Assembly: GCA_030220185.1 (NCBI GenBank)
Contig: JASPKZ010007797.1
Span: 2,834,001 to 2,898,000 of the forward strand
DNA: 64,000 bases
Direction of reading: 5' to 3'
From: Diploptera punctata
Lineage: Eukaryota > Arthropoda > Insecta > Blattodea > Blaberidae
Shown here: positions 40,886-51,811 of the stretch, piece after piece
Numbering within the stretch: the first letter of the stretch is position 1
Layout of the letters: every line of letters starts with the position of its first letter
Notes under the pieces: generated by a model
What the model was told of the DNA's origin: nothing
Database searches by the model: none
Seen by the model: only the letters and a program-made list of their open reading frames with translations
Made by a program: the position numbers and the translations under genes

Positions 40886-41283
40886 TTTGCGCGATAGTGT
40901 GTTTTGTCGTACTTACAGCAATGACGACCATGAGTGAAAGTTCAGCTTCCTACATTTCGGGATTTCCAACCTAAATACTATACTGTAATAATACATCCAC
41001 ACCCACGTGCGGGAAGTAAAACCACTGCCCTTTTTGTATACTACGTACAATGTATATACAAAACATATCCAAAAGTTAGTGTTAATATACATTACACGAT
41101 ACAGATCACTGCATTTTAAATGAACTGAACTTTATTTGAAACAATATAAAACAATAAATACGGTACTTGCGGCCATTTTATCAATAATTGTTGTTTAACT
41201 AATAAACATTGCCCACATTGTTAACGTTAGTCAATTGCTTAAAATGAATGCAAATATTTCCAACAAATATGTTATTATTTTAC

Positions 41284-42887
41284 TTACTTACTTACTCACT
41301 GGCACTATCGAACCCGTAGGATCATGGCCGCACGGACATAAGCTCTCCATACATCCCTATCCTGCGCTAATGCTTTCCAATCATTCCCTGTATAATCTAC
41401 TTCCCTCAAATCATAGTTAATGTTATTCTCCCACCTCATTCTTGGTCTATCAACTGGGCGTTTTCCCTCTGGCTTTCCTACAAGAAGCTTCCATGCAAGT
41501 CTTTCATTCCCCATACGTGCAACATGTCCTGCCCATCGCAGTCTACGAGACTTAACTGTTCTTATTATATCTGGCTTCCTGTAAAGACCATGTAGTTAAT
41601 TGTTTTGTAGTCTTCTCCATTCACCTGTCTGTTCATCTCTCTTTGGTCCAAAAATTTTCCTAAGTACTTTATTCTCAAATACTTGTAATCTCCTTTCCTC
41701 TCTTAAAGTAAGAGTCCATGTTTCGCACCCATATAATTTAACTGGTAGAATAATAGTTTTATATATTTTCAGTTTAACGTTTTTTGAAAGGAGTTGGGAC
41801 ATCAAGAGTCTCTGCAATGCATAATAGCATGCATTTCCAGAATTGAGCCTATGTTTAATTTCTTTGTGCATCTCATTCCTATTTGTGATTATTGTTCCTA
41901 GGTATTTGAATTCAGGCACTTCCTCAAAATTTCCCTCATTTGTCATTAGCTGTCCATTTCCATTATTTAATGGATTTCTATGTGTGACCATATATTTAGT
42001 TTTATTGATATTTACTTCCAGTCCTAATTTCTTAGTGTTACTCAATAGTGTGTGCGTGTTGTCTTTAGTATCTCCTCGCTATCGGCCAACAATACTACAT
42101 CATCAGCATAAACTAACAGCTTATTAATACCATTGAGTTGTAAGCCATCCTCATTCTCTAAAGATTTAATGGCATGATCTAGTACAAAATTAAATAGTAG
42201 AGGAGATAGTGCATATCCTTGCTTCAACCCATTCTGGATTTCAAAAGTGTCCGAAAACTGTTTGCCTACACGCACCCTACTCTTTGTGCCATTTAGACAC
42301 ATTCGTATAAGTCTAACTAACTTTTTAGGAATTCCGAACTCCAGCAGGATACTATATAACTTCTCCCTCTTAATTGAATCATATGCTTTTTTGAAGTCTA
42401 CATACAGTTGATGTACAGTACCATTATATTCCCATTTATTTTCTAAAATCTGTCTTATACTAAAAATCTGATCTGTTGTAGACCTGTTTCTTCTAAATGC
42501 ACATTGATGATCTCCTACAATGTCATCAATATAGGGAGTAAGTCTGCTTACTAATATATTTGTTAGAATTTTGTACGAAGTTGAAAGTAATGAGATGCCC
42601 CTGTAGTTGTTGCAATCAGTTTTATCTCCTTTCTTATAAATTGGTACGATAATTGATTCCTTCCATTCATCTGGAAGAGCTTCTTTTTCCCAAATCATAC
42701 TAAGCAACCCGCGTATCTTGTCCATCAATTTTTCTCCCCCTGATTTTATCAGTTCTGCTGGGATCTCATCTGAACCTGATGCTTTATACATCTTCAATTT
42801 TTCAATCGCCATTTCAACCTCTAATGCACTTGGCTCTGCGACTAGCATTTCTGCTGTCTGTAAATTATCATCCTCAATGTCCTGTTC
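41284..42887 (-). mobile_element. 5'-truncated LINE (RTE-like), young insertion
   Basis: 1604 bp flanked by a perfect 14-bp duplication 'tgttattattttac' (41270-41283, 42888-42901). On the element strand it ends in (GTAA)n next to the target, with the 5' end truncated in the EN-RT linker. The short-unit tail and RT type suggest an RTE-like clade; this is an inference. Confidence 0.9.
41596..42884 (-). pseudogene. LINE reverse transcriptase, nearly complete palm
   Basis: RT motifs in order: 'IIVPIYKKGDKTDCNNYRG', 'HQCAFRRNRSTTDQIF', 'QLYVDFKKAYDSI' (catalytic D), 'GLKQGYALSPLLFNFVL' and 'LLVYADDVVLLAD' (catalytic YADD intact). A frameshift near 42045 moves to 'LGLEVNINKTKYM', 'VPEFKYLGTII' and 'LPVKLYGCETWTL'. 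A stop near 41596 precedes the last part, 'MGNERLAWKLLVGKPEGKRP' at 41514-41305. The APE endonuclease is missing. Few lesions and intact catalytic residues agree with a relatively young copy. It is the best reference for the many LINE ends in this window. Confidence 0.9.
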
Positions 42888-43107
42888 TGTTATTATTTTA
42901 CTATTATTTATTATTTTGAAAACACCATCGCGCAAAAAATAATGCACAACGCACGTTTGTGAAATATTTTACAGAATCTCGGAAATTAAAAACCTGGCTA
43001 TCGCTCGGTTTTACATTTTTCCTCGATTATCTTCCCAACCTCGCATCGTAATATACTATTCTACATTCATCACTTCTCTTGTATTATTTCTTATTTTATC
43101 CAATTTT

Positions 43108-43440
43108 GATAATGCGGGTCCCAAGTCCGGATGAGAAAGGAGGAGGGGGAGGAGTAACACCTCGTTAAAAAACCTTGGTTCAGCTCGCCCGGCTGATAAT
43201 ACCATGTAAAGGGTCCCTAGCTAGGGTTACGGTGAAGACCACAACGGCGGATGCAGCAGAGTAGGAGACCTACAGTATGGTGCAGACGGCGGATGAGGTA
43301 ATAAAAGGTGGATCAGACTCTTAGCTGCAGTGAAAGCAACTGATCTATGGTAGACTCCAGAAAAAGTCTCTGGTCCTCCAACTCGGGCTTGATGCTATGG
43401 GCTAGCTCCTCATACATCGTAAAAAAATAATGCTAATAAA
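43108..43440 (+). mobile_element. LINE 5'-region module
   Basis: 'ggtcccaagtccggatg' and 'ggtccctagctagggttacg' are followed by 'agactcttagctgcagtgaa' and 'gtctctggtcctccaactcg', which recur at 35210-35345. Probably 5' UTR of a LINE; no ORF. Confidence 0.5.
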
Positions 43441-43493
43441 CCAAATTAGAGTTAATTATGATTGTTATATTCTGATATAATATATGTTTGTCC

Positions 43494-43555
43494 TGGTGAG
43501 TGGAAGAGAAGGCCACATGGCCTTAACTCCACCAGGCTAAATAAATAAATTAAAA
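43494..43555 (+). repeat. LINE-type 3' module with (AAAT)n tail
   Basis: 'ctggtgagtggaagagaagg' and 'catggccttaactccacc' lead into 'taaataaataaa'. Related to 37945, 13690 and 53085. Confidence 0.65.
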
Positions 43556-44032
43556 AGTTGAATGCTCGTAATATATTTTTTCTTCTTGTTTTAAAGAAGG
43601 GATCGTGTTTCGTATCCATACAATGCAGTGCAGCGCCGTGTCAATATGCAGCTCTCTGAGGCAAATAAACTGTTTACATGCAACCTGCAAAGAAAGACTG
43701 CTATATTCAAGATGCACAATTGAAAGAAAACAAAATAACTGAAATGACAGATTAAGATTAATAAATAAACAGAGCTTGCTGTAAAAATTGTTAGTTCTGC
43801 AATGATTTCTCTTGTCCCCTGACTTCGTTTTTGTTTGAACCACTCTTTTCCAATTCCTGGTTCTTTAATTGATTATAGTTTTCTTACATTTCCTTCTGTG
43901 CTTTGAGTCTTATAATTTCAGGTTGTCTTTTAATTTTAGACCCTATATTTGGGTAGCTACAATTAGTAGCGGCTCCAGATTGAGGAAACCAGCTATAGGC
44001 CTTAACGACTAGGGGAACCAATATAGGTTATA

Positions 44033-45141
44033 GTAGACCTCGGATTTTAGGCGAAAACCTATTTTGATCCTGAAGAGAGAACTTAAAATAAAGTTGTATT
44101 TACACGTTTCATACATTTATATGATCAAAAATGGCCATATTATGCCTAATACCTAAATTGACATTAGAACCTATTTTTGCCTATATCCCTATATTTTATC
44201 ATTAAATCGAATAAAATTGCATTTACTTGAATCCGAGAATTGAAATATTCGTTTTCACTTATTAGTTAATAAAAATAGTACGAATATATTTATAATTGAC
44301 TATTTAACTCATGCCCCAAATGGGAGTCAATGACCAATCACATTTCAATGATTTTTTATTTACAATCAATCACAGTCGTGTTTCGCCTAAAATTTACCAA
44401 CTAAAGTCTATCATAATAAAGAAATCACCTCCTTTTTAACATTCTGAATAGGTCATAGCATTATTTTGCAGTGACTGACCCTCCAAGAAATACGGCTACC
44501 AGATTGTATATATAGTGCATGAATGTCAGCAGAAAGCGCATGCGATAGATAGGCTAATATAAAAACATTTGTAACAATTGATTATACCACAAAAAAAAAC
44601 ACTGTTCGGACTTTCTTAAACGAATTATTTTCCAGGAAATGACGTTGCAGAAAAATATAATTGACATATTTACATCATAGGACATACAATTAATTAATAC
44701 CTATAACGTTGGTTATAAATTTCTCCACTAGGGTGCATTCTTACAATATTGCGATCCTTTGTCAATAAATAATATTATGATCTGGTTGCAGTGATGAACA
44801 AAGGAAGGAAATGAAGCGTACAAATAGTTTCTAATTTGTTTTCAAATATCGCCGTTTACATTAAATATATAAATATTTTAAAATAACTATAGTTAAATAA
44901 TGATTTGCGAGTAAACAGCTTAATTTTAGTCGTTAAATAGTCCTAACAAATGCCACTCTTGATTTCCAAATTCTCTAGATAAATTGGAAATCACTCGTGG
45001 CATTACTTACGATAAATGTGTATTAAATTTAGTAAACCTGAATCTTCCTAAAATGTATTTTTAGAACCTATTTTGCATGCTATTACAACTTATTTAGGCA
45101 CCTAAAATACAATTTTTAGAACCTAAAAATCCGAGCTCTAC
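44033..45141. mobile_element. hAT-type non-autonomous element containing R730
   Basis: The left end 'gtagacctcggattttagg' and the right end (reverse complement 'gtagagctcggatttttagg') are inverted repeats that resemble the hAT ends at 31787. Flanking 8-mers 'aggttata' and 'tgattata' agree at 6 of 8. No transposase. R730 copy 3 sits inside. Confidence 0.65.
44298..45013 (+). repeat. R730 repeat, copy 3
   Basis: Starts 'gactatttaactcatgcccc' and ends with a palindrome near 44950-45003 (arms 'gccactcttgatttccaaat' and 'ttggaaatcactcgtggc'). It shares the extra 'acggctaccagattgtatat' block with copy 4 (61420), so these two form a subfamily. Confidence 0.82.
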
Positions 45142-45479
45142 TGATTATATGTCACTATAACACTGGTTGGATGATCTTCTACCTATGTGGTTAATACATG
45201 TGGATGTAAGGTCAGCAGCCGGCTTGTTGGCCAATGGCCTTATAGGACTGTCGCGCCATGAAGTTGTTTGTTTGCCATCATAATACAGCATTTCACAAAA
45301 ATAATTAGTGGCTACATTTTTAATTCATTTTCCTTAACTATAACACATTGTTTCCTCTGCATAAATATATTAGAACAAAATTTTTCAAGGGATGACCAAA
45401 ATATTGGCCACTTTCATAATATATCACGAACAAGTAATAGGCTATAGACCTATAAAATAGGATACTGGTAATCTGAGAT

Positions 45480-46193
45480 TAATAGACTTCGATACCGTCT
45501 AACCCATCACCATGAAATTTGGCACATATATGTATTTTTTTCGTGGAGAGCGTTTTATGCCATCTTCTATGTTTTAATACCATTTAGGTGTAGGAGATCA
45601 CCTGTAACGAAAATTTAAGAATCAGTCCAGCACAGGATCGTTAATAAGTGCTGAGTAAGTATGAAAATACGCCCTGCCTCTCCTTTTTAACTCTACGACG
45701 GATAGGCTTTTAAAGGTAAGACACTGCTACTCACTTGTCAGTTGTGTTGTTTCATTGGGAGTACACTTGTATGCAGATAGGAGGGCGCCGTCTTTTCACA
45801 CCTAGTGAAGAAGTTTTAACAGATCTGCTCTAGCAGTCGCAGTTTTCGGTGTTTCACAACGAAACTCAGTATATTCCATTGAAACAAACCGAGGTAAGTA
45901 TTATCTAAAAATCAGCCAAATCTAACTATTTGAAATGGGGGTTTATCTGAAATTAAAAATGTATTCTTCCAACTGCCATATTTGGTTCGTTGCAGTACAT
46001 AGGCCTGGCATATAATTTAATTAACCCTTAATATTTAATTGTGGGAAGCTACCACACCTATAATTCCCTAATAAAGCTGCAAAGCATAGCATGAAAATGC
46101 TATGATTGCAGTGAAAGACCTGCCCTCGAGCAGAACACTATGGATGGAATATTTAATTTGTTTAGGCGTAGCAACGCACACCGGGTATTAGCT
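45480..46193 (+). mobile_element. Helitron-type element, second family
   Basis: Interior 'catcaccatgaaatttggca' and 'ttaggtgtaggagatcacc', distal 'gaaatgggggtttatctgaa', and 3' end 'cacaccgggtattagCTAG' followed by T. It aligns with the minus-strand copy at 57971-58450. A 107-bp SINE-A2 tail is inserted near its 3' end. Confidence 0.65.
46041..46147 (+). mobile_element. 5'-truncated SINE-A2, 107 bp, with TSD
   Basis: Flanked by the perfect 11-bp duplication 'aatatttaatt' (46030-46040, 46148-46158). Contains 'ctgcaaagcatagcatg', 'aaaatgctatgattgcag' and the terminal 'cctgccctcgagcag'. A clean example of the retroposed tail alone. Confidence 0.85.
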
Positions 46194-46213
46194 AGTTAAA
46201 TATCTATATTCTA

Positions 46214-46566
46214 TAGGGTTCTGCCCAAGGGCAGGTCTTTCACTGCAATCATAGCATTTTGACGCTTTGCTTTGCAATTATTGATAATTGCAAATTAGAT
46301 ATATTCCAACTTAAAATTATAACCCCCCCCCCTTAAAAATAAAACTTTACTGGGGAATTCAAGGTATGGTAGATTCCTGTTGCTTTCCACACTGGTGAAT
46401 GGTGATAATGATGATGGCCGGATGATTTTCGGAGACAAGTGGGTCCTAAGCTTCCTGACATTTGTCTTACAGGTGAGGAAAAATCCCGAAAAAAAAACTC
46501 AGGAATCTGTCCTGACTGGGAATCGAACCCGGGACTGCTGCGTGACAAGGCAGCACGCTACTTTGA
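46214..46566 (-). mobile_element. SINE-A2, minus strand, with internal replacement
   Basis: From right to left: tRNA-like head ('gaatcgaacccgggactgct'), body ('cttacaggtgaggaaa'), 'gctttccacactggtgaatg', then the twin-hairpin end 'ttctgcccaagggcag'. About 85 bp at 46260-46345, including a C-run, replaces part of the first hairpin. Confidence 0.75.
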
Positions 46567-46839
46567 GATTAAACAATTCTCGTGACGTCAATGAATTATT
46601 GGCGGCGCGCCACATTCAATTTTCTTCCTCAAAAACAATGCTGCCAATACAAGATGTGTGAACTGTTTTCTGTATATCGAAAGGTTTCCATCTACATTAA
46701 CGTATCGTTAAGGGGTTTTGTAAGCAACGTCTGTTTAAAGTGACAGGTCTGAAATTGCTACTCCTGAATCGTATAGGCATATATATATACACACACATTG
46801 TATTGTTACTATATATATGACATGAAAGGAAAAATAAAT

Positions 46840-46910
46840 GCTTGGACGGGGATTTGAACCGGGGCCTCTAAATTGATGCTATAGTGCGCTGCCACCTACG
46901 CTATCCAAGC
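46840..46910 (-). repeat. tRNA-like sequence, 71 bp
   Basis: The minus strand starts GCTTGGA and ends TCCAAGC, a perfect 7-bp acceptor stem, with D-arm-like 'GCGTAGGTGGCAGCGC' and T arm 'CCCGGTTCAAATCC'. The anticodon arm does not pair well, and A/T-rich flanks link it to repeats. A tRNA-derived retroelement head is more likely than a gene. Confidence 0.6.
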
Positions 46911-46925
46911 AATCCTCTCACAAAC

Positions 46926-46930
<5 letters not shown>

Positions 46931-46970
<40 letters not shown>

Positions 46971-46981
46971 TATATATATAT
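46931..46981. repeat. (AT)n microsatellite
   Basis: About 50 bp of AT dinucleotides adjoining the tRNA-like element. Confidence 0.95.
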
Positions 46982-47084
46982 TCTTTATTACGAGAGGTAG
47001 AGGGAACTAGGTCTCACTGCCCTCTAGTAACTCCTATAACAAGTAAGCAAATTAAAGATAATTTTTACTTTATAGCAGTGACGC

Positions 47085-47335
47085 TTCTTTATTTCGATGT
47101 TATAATTAAAATTTGACATTGAGTAATGCAAACCTAATATGACATAAAAGAAAAATAAATGCTTGGACCAGGATTTGAACCCGGATCTCTGAATTGATAC
47201 TTAAGTGCGCTGCCACTTTCGCTATCCAAGCATTCCAAATCTCCGTCTAAGCATTTATTTTTCTTTTCATGTCATATTACTATATTAGGCTTGCATTGCT
47301 CAATGCCAAAACTTAATTATAACATCTATATATGT
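47085..47335. repeat. Inverted arms around a second tRNA-like unit
   Basis: The tRNA-like unit 47161-47231 (minus; GCTTGGA/TCCAAGC acceptor, 'CCGGGTTCAAATCCTGG' T arm) is followed by an inverted partial copy: 'gaaaaataaatgcttgga' on the left mirrors 'taagcatttatttttctttt' on the right. The arms extend about 85 bp to 'gttataattaa' and its complement. Probably two copies of one SINE joined tail-out. Confidence 0.65.
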
Positions 47336-47545
47336 CCTCAACTCGTGTACAATTCAGGGTCGGGTCGAGGGATGGGATGAAATGAAGTCCCTATTTTTAT
47401 ATAGGTCTGTGAACTATAAATGTACCAGCTGACCACTCATGATGCACCGTCATAGGGGCCGATGAACTAAATGAAACAAAATGGATGAGATGAGTATGGG
47501 GAAATGGTGGAATGAAATCAGGAGAAAACGGGAGAATTGCTTACG
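47335..47545 (-). mobile_element. SINE-D fragment
   Basis: 'tcctcaactcgtgtac', 'gaaatggtggaatgaaatca' and 'ggagaaaacgggag' are the reverse complement of the SINE-D copy at 48320-48675. The tRNA head is missing. Confidence 0.7.
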
Positions 47546-48003
47546 TTAAAATGAGTCTGGTGTGTGGTAATGTGTATAATCATTTTAATGAATCACTTTC
47601 CACACTCATTTTATTAACGTAAACATATTAAATTCAATGTAGCGTAAAATAAACGAAGTTCTAATTTTGCATCACGTTTGGAAAGTTTATCACTCACTTA
47701 TCTCGTTTTGTAATACTAATTTAACGTTTCGTGACATCATACATATCAAATCTACTTAGTCGATAGAAAATAATAATTTTCAAAAACTATGAGTTAAACA
47801 TTACATTATGTCACAATATTAAGTGAACTTTTCGTAATTTCATCATAGGCACTAGGTAGAATGTTTACTAGCAGAAAGAAATAGTATAATTTGTCAATAC
47901 TATTAATTGAACGTTTCATTATGACGTCACATTTAATATTTATTTGTCGAAAGAAAGCACTCCAAGTTAGGTCCATTGACGTGCTAGAATCTATATAAAA
48001 TTT

Positions 48004-48175
48004 ATGAACTTCAAAGTAGTTATTGCCATGTTCTCATTTATGTTAGTGACACCGTGGACCTGGAAGAAGGAACACGTAGTGATAAAAATATATACGAGTA
48101 TAAATTTCGGTAAATTGTGGACTGAATCTTTCACAACGATTGGAAGGATAGAAGACTGCTGTAAAATAAAAATAG
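48004..48175 (+). CDS. Candidate first exon of a secreted peptide
   Basis: MNFKVVIAMFSFMLVTPWTW looks like a signal peptide (basic n-region, hydrophobic core). It is followed by 'KKEHVVIKIYTSINFGKLW' and 'IGRIEDCCKIKI', up to a good donor ('aatag|gtgagt') in phase 1. A TATA-like 'tctatataaaat' lies just before the ATG. One possible continuation is the acceptor near 49312 ('ttctgctgacag'), which would add 11 codons and a stop, giving about 69 residues; that link is speculative. No homology recognised. It lies between SINE-D copies in sequence that otherwise looks unique. Confidence 0.35.
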
Positions 48176-48319
48176 GTGAGTGCATTAACAATAGGGTTCA
48201 GTCGAAATTAAGTGCACGATATAATTACAGAAATATATTTTTAGATATCCTGTAATATAACTTATATAAAATATGTTCGATATTTTTAATATGAGGAAGT
48301 TAAGTTTATTTATTTAGTC

Positions 48320-48675
48320 AGTCCTGGTGGACAAGAGGACACCATATTTTCTTCTGGTTCCAAAGTTCACGATTCAAACCCGGCCGCGGAAAGTGAATTT
48401 TTCTGGCGTAAAAGTTCTGAGAACATCAAGTGGATTTCGTGGTAGACGAAACGGAGCTTAGACAGGTTTCTTTCGGGGTTTCTCCCGTTTTCCCCTGCCA
48501 CAAATTTAATTCCACCATTTCTCCATACTCATCCATTTTGTTCATCCGCTCCTGTGACTATGCGTGAGGGATGTTCGACCGGCATCCTTGTATTTCACAG
48601 ATCTCTAGAAATATAGGGGCTTCGTCTCGTCTCATTCCTCGAACCGGCCCTGAGTTGGACATGAGTTGAGGATAT
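48320..48675 (+). mobile_element. SINE-D, full length
   Basis: Head 'cagtcctggtggacaagagg' with B box 'cgattcaaacccggccgc'; body 'cggggtttctcccgttttcc' and 'ccatactcatccattttg'; end 'gttggacatgagttgagg'. Confidence 0.8.
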
Positions 48676-48929
48676 TTATTTTACTTAAAAGTCCTGAGAA
48701 TTAGTTCTTTCGGATGGTAACTAAGGCGATGGGTCCCATATTGTAGTTTTATGATATGACGTTAAAAAGAACTGCGGACATGAAAAAGCTTATAAACAAA
48801 ATTCGTCGATTCTTTCGCGTCCAAATTAAAATTAGATGTTAGTTTTTTAAATAGCATCGTTAAATTAAATATAGCGTGCAGTTATTTAAAGTTTTAGCTA
48901 ATATTCGTAGGTTCGATTTTTGCGAAAAT

Positions 48930-49282
48930 CGTCCACCGCTGTGGTCTCGGGGTAGCGTGCTGCCTTGTCACGCAGCGGGCCCGGGTTCGATCCCCGGTCG
49001 GGACAGTTTTTCCTCGCCTGTAAGACATACGTCAGGAAAACTTTAAGGCCCAAACGGTCCCCGAAATCATATGGCCATCGCAATCATCATCATTCAGTTT
49101 CATCTTAGGTTAAGCTTAGGATTAGGGACTCTCCTGGCGCACCATTATCATCATCACCACCCATCATATCATCGGGGCAACGTAACCCCGCCTTCCAGGC
49201 GCCCCAACCTCAGAAGTGGGTTACAAGTACGCCATGCCAGGAGAGAAACCAGGAATGTCGAAATACAAACCTGGGGCATTTG
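48930..49282 (+). mobile_element. SINE-A, near-consensus copy
   Basis: Head 'ccgctgtggtctcggggtag' and 'cccgggttcgatccccgg', body 'actttaaggcccaaacgg', and the complete tail 'ctctcctggcgcacc', 'ggggcaacgtaacccc', 'cctcagaagtgggttaca'. The best-preserved SINE-A here. Confidence 0.92.
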
Positions 49283-49299
49283 AAAAAAAAAATGCAAAA

Positions 49300-51090
49300 A
49301 TGATTAATATTTCTGCTGACAGAAATTCTAGAGCTGAAGGAACCTTACAAGCGATAATGTGTCACAAATAGAAGCGACACGTTAAAGAACTATCGGATAT
49401 GAAAATTATTAGGTGTAGGAGTTTGCCTCGCAGGAGTACATTAGTATAATTTCTGCTCTGTTTAATAGGCTATTTTTTTAGTTCACATTAAAATCATTTT
49501 ATTTGCATTGTTGATAATGTAATCTATTTAACAAACACGGATGAGCATTGATGCAAATCCTTTGTTGTATAGGACATTATTTTACAAAATTGTCTTAGCT
49601 TAGATTACTGTAAATAAAAAAATAATAAATATAAAATGTGCTGACATTTGTGCACTAGTATTTGGATGCCAGTGTTTGCGGGTTCGATCCTTGCAAATAT
49701 TATGACGTCCTCTCAGTTACGTAAATAACTTCAGAACATAATGTTTTACATAAACTATAAAATTAGTTCATTCAATCCTTGCTATAATTGTGAAATAAAA
49801 AGTAGTCGCTTGTATACGACTATGATAGGGATCCCTGTTTTATATATTCTGATTAATTTTTTGACAATATTATGTTGAAAATCTAAAGACATTGATTATA
49901 TTTTTAATATATTTAATACGTGCACTTGGTGTCGATATGGACCCACCCCATTTACGGATTTTTCACTCTCATCTTTCGTAAAGTTTCTAGTTAGATATGA
50001 ATTATTTATAATAAATATAATAATAATTATTATTATTATTTTTAATTTAAGGTAAAATTTACTTAGAATATTTCAATTTTGTGTGGAATTAATTACCGTG
50101 TTTATAAAAAAGTAATAAATTTATTAGAAGGAAACTAGCCTAATAGAAAACCACAAATCAATACATCAGGCTTATACCCTGAATGAGAAAATGTAATGCC
50201 GAATGAGAAGTATATTTATTTAATAAGCTTACCCAAATAGTCTGTATTTATCATTCATTAAAAACAAAATTGTTAGTCCTACATGTGTTCTTGAAACAAT
50301 TAATAAATTAATTCTAAATTTGGATGTTTTTAAATTCTGTGATCAAATTTTTATTTTATCAATAACTAGATCGCACGATGTTTTGATTCAAATATTTGTT
50401 CTTTTGTCTTATCTCAACTTTTCTGAGCATAATTACAGAATTTGAAGAGGTTTCATATATATAATTTAATATAATATTGGAGAAATATTTATAGAATATT
50501 AAGAAAAATAAACTTTGCTTTCTTAAGTCTTTTATGGATAATCTTTCTAAAGTAGAGTATATTTCGAAGAAAAATTTACCGGTACTTAATAAACCATGAG
50601 AGAAAGAAAAAATAATTTGAAATAAATCTGAGAGTGAAGGAACTGTCAACACTGTGTTTAGTTAATTATGTAGTGGTAGATGGTGTTGGTAACGTTAAAT
50701 TAATGCACGGCTTATTTAGATATAACTGTCAAATTCGTTTTTTTTTTAATGTGACAGTATCTAGTGGGCCGTGATTCATGCAAAACCAATAAAAATAGAA
50801 TTTAATTGTTATTCATTTCAAATGGCTTCTTATTTTAATAAATCTGCATTGTGAGATATAATTTTTTGAAACTACAGTTATATTTTAAGACACCATCAGA
50901 TTTCCCCTTGTTAAACTTGTTTAGAAGTGGAGGTAGAAATAATGAAATGGTGAATAAATTATGCGAATTCCTCAGAAAGTTGAATTTTTGTCCAAGTTTC
51001 CTGGTTTACGGTATATATACTTTCTCTTATTAAATTGGAGAAGAAAAATGTCTGATCCCACCTTACATAAAATGTCAAACTCAGTGAAAA
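49300..51090. other. AT-rich stretch, no gene recognised
   Basis: Isolated tRNA-like 'gcgggttcgatccttgc' near 49678; otherwise A/T runs and short frames without splice context. Confidence 0.4.
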
Positions 51091-51094
51091 AAAA

Positions 51095-51336
51095 AAAAAA
51101 AACTAGTTTTAATTTCGGGTTTCAGGTAAACCACAAATTTTTAATGTCGGATTTTTTTAATTTTAGCGAATACCTCTCTCGTGTTATTTTAGAGGAATGT
51201 ACCTAATTTTATTGCGAATAATCGAAAATTATGACCGCTAGAGCTAAAAAACTTTTTTAGATCTTCATTTCAGATGAACTTTTACTTCCATATTCTGATT
51301 TTGATGGTTCTCGAACTCTACGTAACTTTATATATA

Positions 51337-51379
<43 letters not shown>

Positions 51380-51430
51380 TAGTTATATATATATACATAT
51401 TAGTTATATATATATATATATATATATATT
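51095..51430 (-). mobile_element. Helitron fragment and (AT)n tract
   Basis: 'gggtttcaggtaaaccac', 'aaaattatgaccgctagagc' and 'ttcatttcagatgaacttt' match the Helitron at 57971-58450. From 51330 to 51430 it is mostly AT repeats with 'acatattagttatatat' units. Confidence 0.5.
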
Positions 51431-51811
51431 AGTTATATGCCAAGTTTAATTCTGATTAATAATTGATGTTAGAGCGTTAATGGACAAGCACACATAAGTT
51501 ACGCGGCCTATATAGACATATATTACCATGGTCTTTTTCGGTGTCTACTGGATTGGGTCAGTAAAGATGTAAAAAAAAAAAGTTTTAAAATATTTTCGTG
51601 AGAACAACCTCAATAGGTTCATTCGTTCGTAATTTACTAAAAGACACAATAATTTTACACATAATGCAAAGATTGCTATGAATATGGTTAGAGCATTAGG
51701 TTGGCAACCCAAGGAGTAGGACTTAGTTAATTGAAAAGAGTCACAATAATTTTCCCGTTATAACGTGAATAAGCAGGACATTAAAATACAATATGATAGG
51801 TTAATAAACTG

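Larger units (their letters stand above)
40887..43060. mobile_element. TIR repeat, copy B (contains LINE)
   Basis: 'tttttgcgcgatagtgtg' on the left mirrors 'caccatcgcgcaaaaaa' at about 42920. Co-linear with copy A (17201-18967) outside the insertions. The LINE 41284-42887 interrupts it. The site where copy A holds a mariner ('catcgtaatatactattc', TA at 43054-43055) is empty here. Confidence 0.8.
43945..45265 (+). mobile_element. SINE-C split by a hAT-type element
   Basis: The left part, 43945-44032, has 'gtagcggctccagattgagg'. The right part, 45142-45265, has 'ggttggatgatcttctacc' and 'atgtggatgtaaggtcagc'. Together they follow the order of the intact copy at 8608-8945. Confidence 0.75.

Noticed and set aside
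42042..42947. 301-codon ORF beginning MHYFLRDGVFKI as a full protein start
   Set aside because: The first ~20 codons are read from the TIR repeat and the target duplication; LINE sequence starts only at 42887, so that ATG is fortuitous.
45700..45893. A first-exon-like segment ending in 'cgag|gtaagtatt', resembling a 5' UTR exon
   Set aside because: The sequence aligns with the Helitron at 57971-58450 ('ggtttcgcaacgaaac' region), where the donor-like site corresponds to 'aggtaggcattg'. It is Helitron body, not a promoter exon.
46840..47231. Functional tRNA genes
   Set aside because: Acceptor and T arms pair, but the anticodon arm does not, and both units are embedded in duplicated repeat sequence.
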